Position numbers and translations under genes: made by a program. A model generated the notes under the pieces. It was not told the origin of the DNA. It did no database searches and saw only the letters and a program-made list of their open reading frames with translations. A DNA stretch of 64,000 nucleotides from Hungatella hathewayi (GTDB taxonomy: Bacteria > Bacillota > Clostridia > Lachnospirales > Lachnospiraceae): assembly GCA_025149285.1 (NCBI GenBank), contig CP102274.1:2123501-2187500 (forward strand), in the 5' to 3' direction. Shown here in pieces: positions 27,331 through 35,800 of this stretch (the first letter of the stretch is position 1; each line of letters opens with the position of its first letter).

Positions 27331-27547
27331 CCTCCAATGCTTTATTTTCTTTTAAGCAGCATAAGTCCTCAATCGTTACACCAAATGTCTCAGCTATCCG
27401 ATAGGCCAGCATAAGAGACGGGGCGTACTGTTCTTTTTCGATTGAAATAATCGTGCGGACAGAAACATGCACCTGCACAGCTAATTGTTGTTGCGTCATT
27501 TTGGCCCGTGTCCGCAATTCTTTTACCCTTGTTTTCGTTTCATGCAC
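27308..27547 (-). CDS. XRE-family HTH transcriptional regulator
   Basis: A 79-residue one-domain regulator with a canonical HTH (RAKMTQQQLAVQVHVSVRTIISIEKEQYAPSL spans helices 2-4) and 'FGVTIEDLCCLKE'. It belongs to the YozG-like group encoded with small membrane proteins. The upstream region has three GAAG-N4-CTTC/TTTC elements around a sigma-A-type promoter, which suggests autorepression. Confidence 0.85.
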   Translation of the reverse strand: MHETKTRVKELRTRAKMTQQQLAVQVHVSVRTIISIEKEQYAPSLMLAYRIAETFGVTIEDLCCLKENKALEDERREDL

Positions 27548-27558
27548 CTCCCAAATAT

Positions 27559-27637
27559 GAAGTTAACTTCGTATGAAGTTGATTTCATGTTATCATAGAT
27601 GGTTCCATTTGTCAACCAGAAAGATGAAGGTTGCTTC
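27559..27637 (-). promoter_or_regulatory. Promoter and triple operator of the HTH/membrane-protein pair
   Basis: On the minus strand, -35 TTGACA (27,610-27,615) and -10 TAACAT (27,587-27,592) are 17 bp apart. Palindromes GAAGTTAACTTC (27,559-27,570), GAAGTTGATTTC (27,575-27,586) and GAAGGTTGCTTC (27,626-27,637) flank the promoter on both sides, as expected for a dimeric repressor. Confidence 0.6.
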
Positions 27638-27704
27638 ACATTAAAAAAGGCCGTATGCCCTTTTATCGCATACAACCCTGCATTATATAAAGAAAACGAT
27701 TGCG

Positions 27705-27911
27705 TCAACCATCGTTATGGTCATCATCTTCCTGTGTGCTTATTTTCCTTTTTGTAATCACTGCATAATAGGCACCGACACAGACGCCTATTAACAGACC
27801 GATGGGGATATTCTTTAAAACAGCGCCCCAAATAAAACCTAAACTGATGCCTATGCCTAAACATATAGGCGTTTTATTTGGTTGATTCCTGTTATGCTCA
27901 CAATCTTTCAT
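27705..27911 (-). CDS. Small membrane protein
   Basis: A 68-residue protein behind AGGAGGTAGG: polar N-terminus (MKDCEHNRNQPNKTP), two Gly-rich helices (ICLGIGISLGFIWGAV; IGLLIGVCVGAYYAVI), basic then acidic tail. Similar in plan and wording to the 51-residue protein at 17,936. Function unknown. Confidence 0.65.
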   Translation of the reverse strand: MKDCEHNRNQPNKTPICLGIGISLGFIWGAVLKNIPIGLLIGVCVGAYYAVITKRKISTQEDDDHNDG

Positions 27912-28015
27912 GCAACCTACCTCCTTAGCAGTCTTTATCTAAATATTTTTTGCTTTAACAAAAGCCATGGAAGTGTTTAACCGATTCATATAGATTCCGT
28001 TATATGCCCATACCA

Positions 28016-28657
28016 TCACTCAAGCCCTGACTTCTCAAATACCACAAGACCGCATTCATAGGGGTGGTCGTAATAATATGCTTCTGTTCCTCGTGATTTG
28101 TGAAGCAGTATTTTATAGACGATCAGAAAATCACCACCACCGGACAGAATCATCAGCTCCGCAAGGGCCAACCAAAATAGACTATGTAACATGCAGGCGA
28201 CCGCCATAAGACCGAATCCTAACACCAGTGTCGGCATCAGGCCCCCAAAAATATACTGCCACCGGCTTAAAGATTCTGCACAGGTGCAGTAGGGGGTAAG
28301 CATTGACCAAATTACACCAAAGTCAATGGATTTCAAACGTTTTTTGGCAAAACAACCCCAGGTCAGGCCGTGAATCAACTCATGAATCACAATCAAAGCG
28401 ATAATCATGAGCAGCATTACAGCACCATCCCAAGCTGTAAATGTTGCCGCACTATTGGGGACAGTCAGGAGGAACAACCATAGAGCCAGTGCCATAAAAG
28501 GAGCCATTACCAGGATAGCCAGGACATTCGCGGCCAAGACCCCCACGGTTAAATCATACTTGATATATCCGTTTGCAATCATTGTATCACAGATCGCATC
28601 GAAGTTTTTCTTCCTCTGCTGCTCTTTCCGAGACAGCTTCCGTTCTTTCTTTTGCAT
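28016..28657 (-). CDS. DUF3267 family membrane metalloprotease-like protein
   Basis: A 213-residue protein with a basic N-terminus (MQKKERKLSRKEQQRKK), about five transmembrane helices and a zinc-protease-type motif HELIHG within 'LIVIHELIHGLTWGCFAKKR'. HExxH inside a membrane helix plus the later GGGDF segment fit DUF3267 (YwnF/site-2-like) proteins. A peptidase role is plausible but untested. It is the last intact gene before the metF-metE module. Confidence 0.8.
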   Translation of the reverse strand: MQKKERKLSRKEQQRKKNFDAICDTMIANGYIKYDLTVGVLAANVLAILVMAPFMALALWLFLLTVPNSAATFTAWDGAVMLLMIIALIVIHELIHGLTWGCFAKKRLKSIDFGVIWSMLTPYCTCAESLSRWQYIFGGLMPTLVLGFGLMAVACMLHSLFWLALAELMILSGGGDFLIVYKILLHKSRGTEAYYYDHPYECGLVVFEKSGLE

Positions 28658-28781
28658 TTCTACCGCTCCTTGAATTTATTGTTTTTTATTCTACCATAAG
28701 TACAGTGGTTTGGAAATATCATTGCAGAGCGATTCAGTTAATTAGAATCCTTCCAGTCAATTCCGTCAATTAAATTGCAAG

Positions 28782-28911
28782 GGACAAGGCCAGATATTCA
28801 GGGCCTTGTCCCTTCACTTTTCGACGCATGCTCCCGGTGTTTCCTCGCCCACCGCTTTTTGCTCTGGCGCTTGCGTTTCTCCGCACAGCCTGGACAGTAT
28901 AGGCAGTTGGG
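28782..28911 (-). pseudogene. Truncated 3' end of a cysteine-rich VLP gene (direct-repeat copy A)
   Basis: By eye this 130-bp stretch matches 33,726-33,855 at about 118 of 130 positions, in the same orientation. On the minus strand it encodes only the tail of the VLP protein (NCLYCPGCAEKRKRQSKKR...KHREHA) and then a GGACAAGGCC hairpin. The stop TAG of the intact gene has become TCG. Copies A and B flank the metF-metE-lysR module. Confidence 0.8.
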
Positions 28912-29071
28912 TCATGTTTACGAACACCGATTGTATCGGAACTTGTAAATTGTACCATATAAAAGGTTATAATCTTAAAATAAGTTGCTTTAAAATCACT
29001 TCCAGGTTTGAAATATCTTGGAGACCTTCCGCATACACATAGTCCTTCCACTTGTATCCGTTCCCAGAAAC

Positions 29072-29953
29072 TTATATGATATTCCGGATACCTTCACATA
29101 TCCGCCTTGCAACCAGAGGATTGTTCATCGTATATAAATGAATCCCTTCAACATCGCTGACCAGCAGATCAATGATCTGACTTAATGCATAGGACATTCC
29201 CGCATCAAAAAGCGCCTCCTTATTTGATTCATATGCCTGAATGATTTTTTGAAATCGTACCGGAAAGGTTGCACCACACATGGTAATCATTCGCTTTATT
29301 TGCGCGGCATTAATCACGGGCATGATGCCTGGAATTACCGGAGCCTGAATGTCGGCAATCCTGCAAGCCTCCTGAAAGCGAAAGAACGCATGATTGTCAA
29401 AACATAATTGTGACAGCAGCACCTCCGCGCCTGCGTTTACTTTTGCTTTTAAGTGCTTGATCTCACAGACCTTATCCTCCGATTCAGGATGACACTCCGG
29501 GTAACAAGCTCCTAAAAAACAAAAATCCCACTTGTCTTTCATGTACGCAATCAAATCCGATGCATGGAGAAACGATTCTTTTTCCCTCATATTCGGGTTT
29601 TTATCCCCACGAAGCGCAAGGACGTTTTGCAGACCGGCGTTGGTAAGAACTCTGGCAAACTCATCGATTTCTGCTTTATCATAGTGCAGACAGGTTAAGT
29701 GAACCACCGGCTCCACATGATATTCCTGCTTGATCCGTTTTGCAAGTTCTATGGTGCGGTTGCGGTTGGCACCGCCTCCCGCACCAAATGTTACGCTGAT
29801 ATAATCGGGATTCAATTCGCATAACACAGACAGTGTTTTGTCAATGTTCTTCAATTCACTGTCCTTTTTTGGGGGGAATATTTCAAAGGACAAGGTCTTT
29901 TTAGAAGGGGTTTCCTGATTCTGTTTTGTTTGATATAGTTCTGAAATCTTCAT
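29072..29953 (-). CDS. metF: 5,10-methylenetetrahydrofolate reductase
   Basis: A 293-residue FAD enzyme that makes 5-methyl-THF for methionine synthesis. Motifs: 'SFEIFPPK' with the catalytic Glu near the N-terminus, 'YISVTFGAGGGANRNRTIELA', HLTCLHYD, 'NVLALRGDKN', 'GACYPECHPE', 'LSQLCFDNHAFFRF' and 'PGIMPVINAAQI'. The start lies just after metE (4-bp gap), so the two form an operon that supplies and uses methyl-THF. Normal length; no defects. Confidence 0.95.
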   Translation of the reverse strand: MKISELYQTKQNQETPSKKTLSFEIFPPKKDSELKNIDKTLSVLCELNPDYISVTFGAGGGANRNRTIELAKRIKQEYHVEPVVHLTCLHYDKAEIDEFARVLTNAGLQNVLALRGDKNPNMREKESFLHASDLIAYMKDKWDFCFLGACYPECHPESEDKVCEIKHLKAKVNAGAEVLLSQLCFDNHAFFRFQEACRIADIQAPVIPGIMPVINAAQIKRMITMCGATFPVRFQKIIQAYESNKEALFDAGMSYALSQIIDLLVSDVEGIHLYTMNNPLVARRICEGIRNII

Positions 29954-29957
29954 CTCG

Positions 29958-32231
29958 TTATGCGTCTTTCCGGATGACTTTTGCAGCCTCTACCATATGT
30001 GTAAGACTTTCCTCTGTTTCCGGTATCCCCCTTGTCTTTAATCCGCAGTCAGGATTGACCCATAGCTTGGTTCGGTCGATTTTGGTGAGCATGGTATGAA
30101 GGGCCACAACAATTTCCTCCACCGAGGGAACCCTTGGGGAATGTATATCATACACTCCTGGCCCCACTTCTGTTTCAAAGTTGTGTTCCTGCAACGAAGT
30201 CAGTATTTGTAAATCCGAACGGGATGCTTCAAATGTAATCACATCGGCGTCCATATCGTCAATCGCTGGAATAATGTCTGTGAACTCACTGTAACACATA
30301 TGTGTATGGATTTGTGTTTCCGGGCGGACACCGCTGTGTGTCAGGCGGAACGCAGGAATGGCAAAATCCAAATATTCCTTTTTCCAGTCTGATTTCCGAA
30401 GTGGCAGCTTTTCCCGAAGGGCCGCCTCGTCAATCTGTATGATTTTAATTCCGTTCTTCTCCAAATCCAATACCTCATCCCGGATGGATAGGGCAATTTG
30501 GGAAATGGATTCCTTGATAGAAATATCCTCTCGTGGAAATGACCAGTTGAGGATGGTTACCGGGCCGGTGAGCATTCCCTTTATGGCTTTGTTCGTCAAG
30601 GACTGCGCATAGACAGACCACTCAATCGTAATGGGTTTTTCACGATAGACATCGCCCCATATAATAGGAGGCTTGACGCATCTCGTACCATAAGACTGTA
30701 CCCATGCTTTTTCTGTAAATAGAAAGCCGCCTAATGCTTCGCCAAAATACTCTACCATATCGTTTCGTTCATATTCTCCATGAACCAGCACGTCCAGTCC
30801 GATTCCTTCCTGCCATCTGACGCACTCCGCAATTTTCTTTTTGGTAAACTCCTTGTATTCTGTTTCCGATACTTCGCCTTTGCGGTAAGAGGATCGCTTT
30901 GCTTTTACATCGTTTGTCTGGGGGAAAGAGCCAATGGTTGTAGTTGGAAATTCCGGCAGGGCAAGTTTCTGTTTTTGCAATACCTGCCGCTTGCCGCGAC
31001 TGGGTTTTCTGATATAATCATCTTCGGTTATCCGGGAAAGCCTTTTATGCACCGCTTCATTCACGCAATCTCTTGCTTGCTCAAACAGCTTTTTGTTTTC
31101 CTGATAAGATGACGCTGCATGATAGTCCTCACATTGGGCAAGTTCTTTCAGCTGCGCAAGTTCGTCCAGTTTTTCTTCTGCAAATGCGAAATACGATGTA
31201 TAGTGTTTGGATAACCTATGTTCATGCTTTAATGTGTAGGGAACATGCAGGAGTGAACAGGAGGTTGATAATACGCATTGGATGTTTTTGGCTTGCAATG
31301 TCTTTACCATCCGCAAGGTTGGCTCATAATGGTTCTTCCAAATATTTTTTCCGTTAATTACCCCGGCAAATAACCGCTTATCCTGCGGAAAACCATATTC
31401 CTCAATCAAGGAAACGTTCTTTTTTCCCTCAATCAAATCCAAGCCAATCCCGTCAAAGGGCATGGCAAGCAGCTCCTGATAAAAATCCCTGACATCTCCG
31501 AAATACGTTTGCAACAGAACATGGCACTTTCTTTTTTCGGAAAGAATCGCATCATACAGTTGCCGGAATAGGGCAATATCTTCCTGAGCCATATCCTGCA
31601 CAAGAGCCGGTTCGTCAAACTGAATCCATGGGATTCCAATTTCTTCACACGAGCGAAGAAAGGCCTGATAGGCTTTCGCAACGGAACCTGCAATATCCTG
31701 CAAGCTTTTTTTGCCTGTATATCGGCATAATTTAAGTAAGGTATAGGCACCGATTATAACAGGTTTTGTTTCAATTCCCAGAGCTTTTGCTTCTTTGTAT
31801 TCTTCAAACGGCTTGTTCCCGGCAAGCGTGATTTTCATATCATCCTCGATTTCAGGAACAATGTAATGGTAATTGGTATTAAACCATTTTTTCATCGCAA
31901 GAGCCTTGACATCTCCATAAGTTCCCTGGTATCCTCGTGCCATTGCAAAATAGGTATCCAAATCCGACAGGTTCAATTCCTTGTAGCGTTTGGGAATGAG
32001 GTTGAATAAAACCGCTGTGTCCAGCACCATATCATAATATGAAAAGTCATTACAGGAGATATAGTCAATGCCAGCCTGTCTCTGTGTATTCCAGTGTTTG
32101 GCCCGTAGCTCTTTTCCTGTCTGGAGCAATTCCTCTTCGGAAATTTCCTTTTTGAAATATTTCTCAGAAGCGAACTTTAATTCCCGTAATGTTCCGATTC
32201 TGGGAAATCCGATTACTGATGTCTGCATCAT
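29958..32231 (-). CDS. metE: Cobalamin-independent methionine synthase
   Basis: A 757-residue protein of normal MetE length. The N-terminal half starts 'TSVIGFPRIGTLRELKFASE'. The C-terminal catalytic barrel has PTTTIGSFPQT, 'HGEYERNDMVEYFGE', IIQIDEAALRE, zinc ligands in IHTHMCYSEF and NPDCGLKTR near the end. It transfers the methyl group of 5-methyl-THF (polyglutamate) to homocysteine without B12. AGGAGG lies just upstream of the start. The gene is more A+T-rich than the ICE backbone, suggesting separate acquisition. Confidence 0.96.
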   Translation of the reverse strand: MMQTSVIGFPRIGTLRELKFASEKYFKKEISEEELLQTGKELRAKHWNTQRQAGIDYISCNDFSYYDMVLDTAVLFNLIPKRYKELNLSDLDTYFAMARGYQGTYGDVKALAMKKWFNTNYHYIVPEIEDDMKITLAGNKPFEEYKEAKALGIETKPVIIGAYTLLKLCRYTGKKSLQDIAGSVAKAYQAFLRSCEEIGIPWIQFDEPALVQDMAQEDIALFRQLYDAILSEKRKCHVLLQTYFGDVRDFYQELLAMPFDGIGLDLIEGKKNVSLIEEYGFPQDKRLFAGVINGKNIWKNHYEPTLRMVKTLQAKNIQCVLSTSCSLLHVPYTLKHEHRLSKHYTSYFAFAEEKLDELAQLKELAQCEDYHAASSYQENKKLFEQARDCVNEAVHKRLSRITEDDYIRKPSRGKRQVLQKQKLALPEFPTTTIGSFPQTNDVKAKRSSYRKGEVSETEYKEFTKKKIAECVRWQEGIGLDVLVHGEYERNDMVEYFGEALGGFLFTEKAWVQSYGTRCVKPPIIWGDVYREKPITIEWSVYAQSLTNKAIKGMLTGPVTILNWSFPREDISIKESISQIALSIRDEVLDLEKNGIKIIQIDEAALREKLPLRKSDWKKEYLDFAIPAFRLTHSGVRPETQIHTHMCYSEFTDIIPAIDDMDADVITFEASRSDLQILTSLQEHNFETEVGPGVYDIHSPRVPSVEEIVVALHTMLTKIDRTKLWVNPDCGLKTRGIPETEESLTHMVEAAKVIRKDA

Positions 32232-32380
32232 TTCCTCCTTTGTCCTATCCCTTATCTCGTAGTAGAATCTTCCAACTCAAACGAGAATGGGGAACCTGTG
32301 AAATCAAACCGGCTATACGCCAGATATGATCGTTGTTATCAGTATAAATCACAGGACTGGATTTGTATAATAGATATAAA

Positions 32381-32419
32381 CATCGGCTATCCATAGTTTT
32401 AAACTATGGATAGCCGATG
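32381..32419 (-). terminator. Perfect 19-bp inverted repeat between lysR and metE
   Basis: CATCGGCTATCCATAGTTT (32,381) is the exact complement of 32,401-32,419 with a single-base centre. On the minus strand it follows the lysR stop by 23 bp and is followed by TTTATAT, so it works best as the lysR terminator. It would separate lysR from metE, which then needs its own promoter in 32,232-32,380. Confidence 0.65.
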
Positions 32420-32442
32420 ATCAATCCATGAGGAGGGAAGAA

Positions 32443-33396
32443 TTAGACGCTTTCACGATAATTTGACTTGCGGACTGCCCTGTGTTCGGCATCTACATAG
32501 TGTTTCAATGCCTCCAAGTAGGTCGTTCCCAACCTACTGATGCTACCTTTTTGGTGAGTAATATAACCAATGCGCATGTGGCTTTCTTCTGCGAGAGGAA
32601 CCGCGATAATATCCTTGCCATTCAACTGTTCATCAATCACACCGCTGCATACCGTATATCCGTTTAACCCAATTAAAAGATTAAATAACGTTGCCCTGTC
32701 CCGTACCCGGATCTGTTTTTTTCGTTCTGAAACCGAGAAAATTTCTTCGGAAAAATAGAAGGAATTATGCTCCCCCTGCTCGAAGGATAGATAGGGATAT
32801 GGGGCAAGCTGCTCGTTGGTTAGGATGGAACGGTCGGCAAACGGATGGTTTCGGCTGATAAACACATGCGGGGTTGCCACAAACAAAAGATGGAATTTCA
32901 AATCGTGGGATTTCAAAATCTTACTGAGCACTGCTTCGTTAAAATCATTCAGAAACAGGATACCGATTTCACTCTTCATGTGGGCCACATCCTCAATAAT
33001 CTCATAGGTCTGTGTTTCCCGAAGAGAAAAATCATATTCATCCTGCCCGTATTCCTTAATTAGATCCACAAAGGCATTCACCGCAAAGGAGTAGTGCTGT
33101 GTGGAAACGCAAAACTGCTTTTTCCCACCATCGCGTCCTTTATACTTATCTTCCAGAATCGCCGCCTGTTCCAATACCTGCCGGGCATAACCTAAGAAAT
33201 CTTCTCCTTCTTTGGAAAGGCGGATTCCTTTCTTTGTTCTGTGGAAAATTAGAATCTTCATCTCTTTTTCCAACTCACGGATGGCATTGGTAAGGCTTGG
33301 TTGTGAAATAAAGAGCTTGTCCGCTGCTTCTGTAATCGTTCCGGTTTCTGCCACTGCTACTATATACCGTAACTGTTGTAAGGTCATTGTGTTCAC
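32443..33396 (-). CDS. LysR-family regulator, probably of metE-metF
   Basis: A 317-residue LysR protein: winged HTH (MTLQQLRYIVAVAETGTITEAADKLFISQPSLTNAIRELEKEM read over residues 4-46) and a C-terminal substrate-binding domain. It lies upstream of metE in the same direction, not divergent as is usual, and is separated from it by a terminator-like palindrome. By analogy with MetR it may sense homocysteine or another sulfur metabolite; that is inference from neighbourhood. Confidence 0.85.
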   Translation of the reverse strand: MNTMTLQQLRYIVAVAETGTITEAADKLFISQPSLTNAIRELEKEMKILIFHRTKKGIRLSKEGEDFLGYARQVLEQAAILEDKYKGRDGGKKQFCVSTQHYSFAVNAFVDLIKEYGQDEYDFSLRETQTYEIIEDVAHMKSEIGILFLNDFNEAVLSKILKSHDLKFHLLFVATPHVFISRNHPFADRSILTNEQLAPYPYLSFEQGEHNSFYFSEEIFSVSERKKQIRVRDRATLFNLLIGLNGYTVCSGVIDEQLNGKDIIAVPLAEESHMRIGYITHQKGSISRLGTTYLEALKHYVDAEHRAVRKSNYRESV

Positions 33397-33525
33397 CCGC
33401 TTTCTAAGAAAACCAAGGCATCGTATCTTGCCAATATATGATTACCGCACCCAATATTGCATGAATTAGTATAACATGAATTTTTCTTGTTTCATAGGTT
33501 AGTCGTAGGATTAGCCACTTAAAAT

Positions 33526-33606
33526 AAAAAGTAAATATCGTTTGAAGAAGTAGACGTATTAACACTGGATCACCTATCCAATCAAAGGAAAGTACCTCGA
33601 TATTCC
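33526..33606. repeat. Cargo-boundary repeat, copy 3 (partial, degenerate)
   Basis: AAAAAGTAAATATCGTTTGAAG through ACCTCGATATTCC follows the first two thirds of copy 2 with scattered changes and lacks the closing stem and end. It lies in the 33,397-33,725 gap upstream of lysR, where I see no convincing gene. Confidence 0.5.
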
Positions 33607-33725
33607 ATTCGCATCGTGGTAAATGTATTATGTGTGATAGGCGTTGTAGGTCTGCTCTTTTTTCTTGCATTGGGTCTTTTCGCTAATTAAATGACATAAA
33701 ATCGGAACATATTATCAAGTGAAAA

Positions 33726-33855
33726 GGACAAGGCCCGATGTTCAGGGCCTTGTCCCTTCGCTTTTCTATGCATGTTCCCTGTGTTTTCTCGCCCACCGTT
33801 TTTTGCTCTGGCGCTTGCGTTTCTCGGCACAGTCTGGACAGTATAGACAGTTGGG
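33726..33855. repeat. Direct-repeat copy B, flanking the metF-metE-lysR module
   Basis: Partner of 28,782-28,911. It contains the real 3' end and stop of the VLP gene plus the hairpin GGACAAGGCC/GGGCCTTGTCC (33,726-33,755), which is also the VLP terminator on the minus strand. Confidence 0.8.
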
Positions 33856-34119
33856 CCGTCTGGGAGAAAACAGCGTCCCGCATTCCCGGCAACGCAACGC
33901 CCGGCTCCGCTCCATCAGCTCGGCATAAAGTGCCGCGTCCAACGGGAGGACGGCTGCCTGAAACCATCGGCACAGCACGGAATAGGAAATGCTCTGCACA
34001 CAGACACATTCCTCGCCATCGTCCAGCAGGAGGCAGTTTCCGTCACAGTAATTACAACACTCATGCGTGAGCCGCCGGGCCTTGCGGTACTGGCGGTAAT
34101 TCATTCTCGGTATGTTCAT
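33766..34119 (-). CDS. Cysteine-rich VLP domain protein
   Basis: A 117-residue protein with Cys pairs CCNYCDGNCLLLDDGEECVC, the VLP motif in 'WFQAAVLPLDAALYAEL' and a C-terminal zinc-finger-like CRECGTLF...CLYCPDCAEKRK, then a basic tail. The family is found beside relaxase genes of Tn1549-like elements. Its start overlaps the relaxase stop by four bases. A DNA-binding role in mobilisation is plausible. A second copy of its last ~100 bp is found at 28.8 kb. Confidence 0.85.
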   Translation of the reverse strand: MNIPRMNYRQYRKARRLTHECCNYCDGNCLLLDDGEECVCVQSISYSVLCRWFQAAVLPLDAALYAELMERSRALRCRECGTLFSPRRPNCLYCPDCAEKRKRQSKKRWARKHREHA

Positions 34120-35450
34120 ATCTCCTGTATCCGCTCCTTTCCCGGCGTCACCCGCAAAATGCTATCCACATTCTGCTTGATAATGCCGTATTCTTTCAGC
34201 TCTTTCTTTACCTCGTTATACTGTTCTGACAGCCGTTCCCGTTCTCCGTCCAGCTTTTTATACTCGGCTTTGAGCGCATACAGATTGTGGAACTTCTTCA
34301 CCCCTGCCTCTTTGAGCGCCTTTGCCGCCGCCTCATACAAGATCAGTTGGCTTTCATGCTGCCGCCGGAATGCGGCCTTGTCTTTGGCATTTCGCAGTTC
34401 CAGCGCCACAGGCCGGAGCTGCTTGTAGGCGGAGAGGTTTTTTATCAGCAGCGCCATTTCTCCAAGGCGGCGCTCCACAGCTTTCAGGGCAGCGGCGGCT
34501 TCGTCATTGGCTGTGCTGATCTCGTCCAGCCTGCTTTCCAAGCTCTCGTAGCTTTCAATCTGGTGTTCCGTCAGGAAGTTTAAGGCTTTGGCGGCCTGCT
34601 TCAAGTTGTAGAGCTTCGCCCACCGCGCATAGCCCGCCGATTGCTGGGCCTTGATATTGTTTTCAATCTCAATCCGCAAGGAAATTCTCTGTTCCGCTTT
34701 CCGCTTCTGCCCTCTGTCTACAGCCAGCCCCTTGATACGCCGGGTAATGGCTTCTTCCGTGTAGTCCTCACCCAGCGTCTTGCAGCGGGTGAAGCGGTCT
34801 TGACCGGGAGCGCGGAAAGAAACGAATTTGCCCGGTTTGATTTCATAGCCCTGCGTCTGCATGAACCGCAGGAAGTCGTCAAAGTCTTTGGCCTGCGGGA
34901 TAGCGGCGTCGATGGCAATTTTCAGTTTGGCTTTCCAGCTCTTTCCCTTGCGCTGTGCGTCCCATTCGGCGTAGGACTTGCCCTTGTCCTTGCCCGGCTT
35001 CACCACGGACAGACCGTGTTCCCTGCACAGCCGGTCACTGGTTCGCCGGATATAGGCATAGCTGCGGCGATTGGAAATGTACTTGCGCTGGTTCACCATA
35101 TCCACGGCGCAAAAAATGATGTGATTATGCAGATGCCCCTTATCTATGTGGGTGGTGATTACATAGGGATATTTCCCGCCCAGCACTTCATCGGCAAGCT
35201 GCCGCCCGATCTCATGGGCCTGCTCCGGCGTGTTTTCGCCCGGCTCAAAGGCTTGTATCAGGTGGTGAGCCAGATTGTTGCCTTTCTTGAACGCCTGATC
35301 TAACAGCATTTGAAATTCAATGTCCGCCGTTTCGTAGGAACAGCCAAAGGACGATACCAGCATTTTATCGTCCGTCTTGTCCGGGTTTTCGATGTAGTCA
35401 AGGGCTGCTTTCAGATTTACCTTGATAGGATGGATCTTTGTAACTGCCAT
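34116..35450 (-). CDS. Relaxase/mobilization nuclease (MOBP type, Tn1549-like)
   Basis: A 444-residue relaxase. The N-terminal nuclease domain has the three-His motif HIDKGHLHNH at residues 101-110, the active tyrosine region near residues 19-40 (DYIENPDKT...SSFGCSYETA) and 'SNRRSYAYIRRTSDRLCREHGLSVV'. The C-terminal half is a long coiled coil (LDEISTANDEAAAALKAVERRLGEM). It nicks oriT and pilots the strand through VirD4. It overlaps mobC in another frame, giving a mobC-relaxase-VLP operon. Confidence 0.93.
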   Translation of the reverse strand: MAVTKIHPIKVNLKAALDYIENPDKTDDKMLVSSFGCSYETADIEFQMLLDQAFKKGNNLAHHLIQAFEPGENTPEQAHEIGRQLADEVLGGKYPYVITTHIDKGHLHNHIIFCAVDMVNQRKYISNRRSYAYIRRTSDRLCREHGLSVVKPGKDKGKSYAEWDAQRKGKSWKAKLKIAIDAAIPQAKDFDDFLRFMQTQGYEIKPGKFVSFRAPGQDRFTRCKTLGEDYTEEAITRRIKGLAVDRGQKRKAEQRISLRIEIENNIKAQQSAGYARWAKLYNLKQAAKALNFLTEHQIESYESLESRLDEISTANDEAAAALKAVERRLGEMALLIKNLSAYKQLRPVALELRNAKDKAAFRRQHESQLILYEAAAKALKEAGVKKFHNLYALKAEYKKLDGERERLSEQYNEVKKELKEYGIIKQNVDSILRVTPGKERIQEI

Positions 35451-35740
35451 ATCTGTGCCAGCGCCCCCTTGATGTCCTCCACGTCCTGCGCGTACACAGC
35501 CCCGGTACTGTTGATACGCCTTGCAATCTGGTTGACGTTGACGCCGATCTTTTGAAGCTCCGCAGTCTGCGCCCGGATGTCGCTGGTGTCCACATGGACA
35601 ATATAGCCGTCAATCAGCATTTTCCGGGCGTAGGCAGAAAAATTCATTGTGCCGAGCTGGGCCATCTTCTCTTGAATGAGCGCCCTTTCCTCCGGCGTCA
35701 CGGGGACGCGCAGCACAAACTTCCGTGTTCGGTTTGCCAT
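35417..35740 (-). CDS. mobC: MobC relaxosome accessory protein
   Basis: I chose ATG 35,740 (AAGG upstream); 107 residues. An N-terminal ribbon-helix-helix (TRKFVLRVPVTPEERALIQEKMAQLG), then 'NFSAYARKMLIDGYI' and the MobC signature 'LQKIGVNVNQIARRIN'. MobC proteins bind oriT and help the relaxase melt the nick site. The oriT candidate lies 60-100 bp upstream of this gene. Confidence 0.9.
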   Translation of the reverse strand: MANRTRKFVLRVPVTPEERALIQEKMAQLGTMNFSAYARKMLIDGYIVHVDTSDIRAQTAELQKIGVNVNQIARRINSTGAVYAQDVEDIKGALAQIWQLQRSILSR

Positions 35741-35800
35741 TTTCTCACCTTCTTTCATTCAGGGGTTTGGGGACTTCCCCAAGGTACAAACGGGAAGCCG

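Noticed and set aside
33404..33670. 88-aa minus-strand ORF upstream of lysR
   Set aside because: Overlaps the degenerate boundary repeat and has no ribosome site or recognisable pattern.
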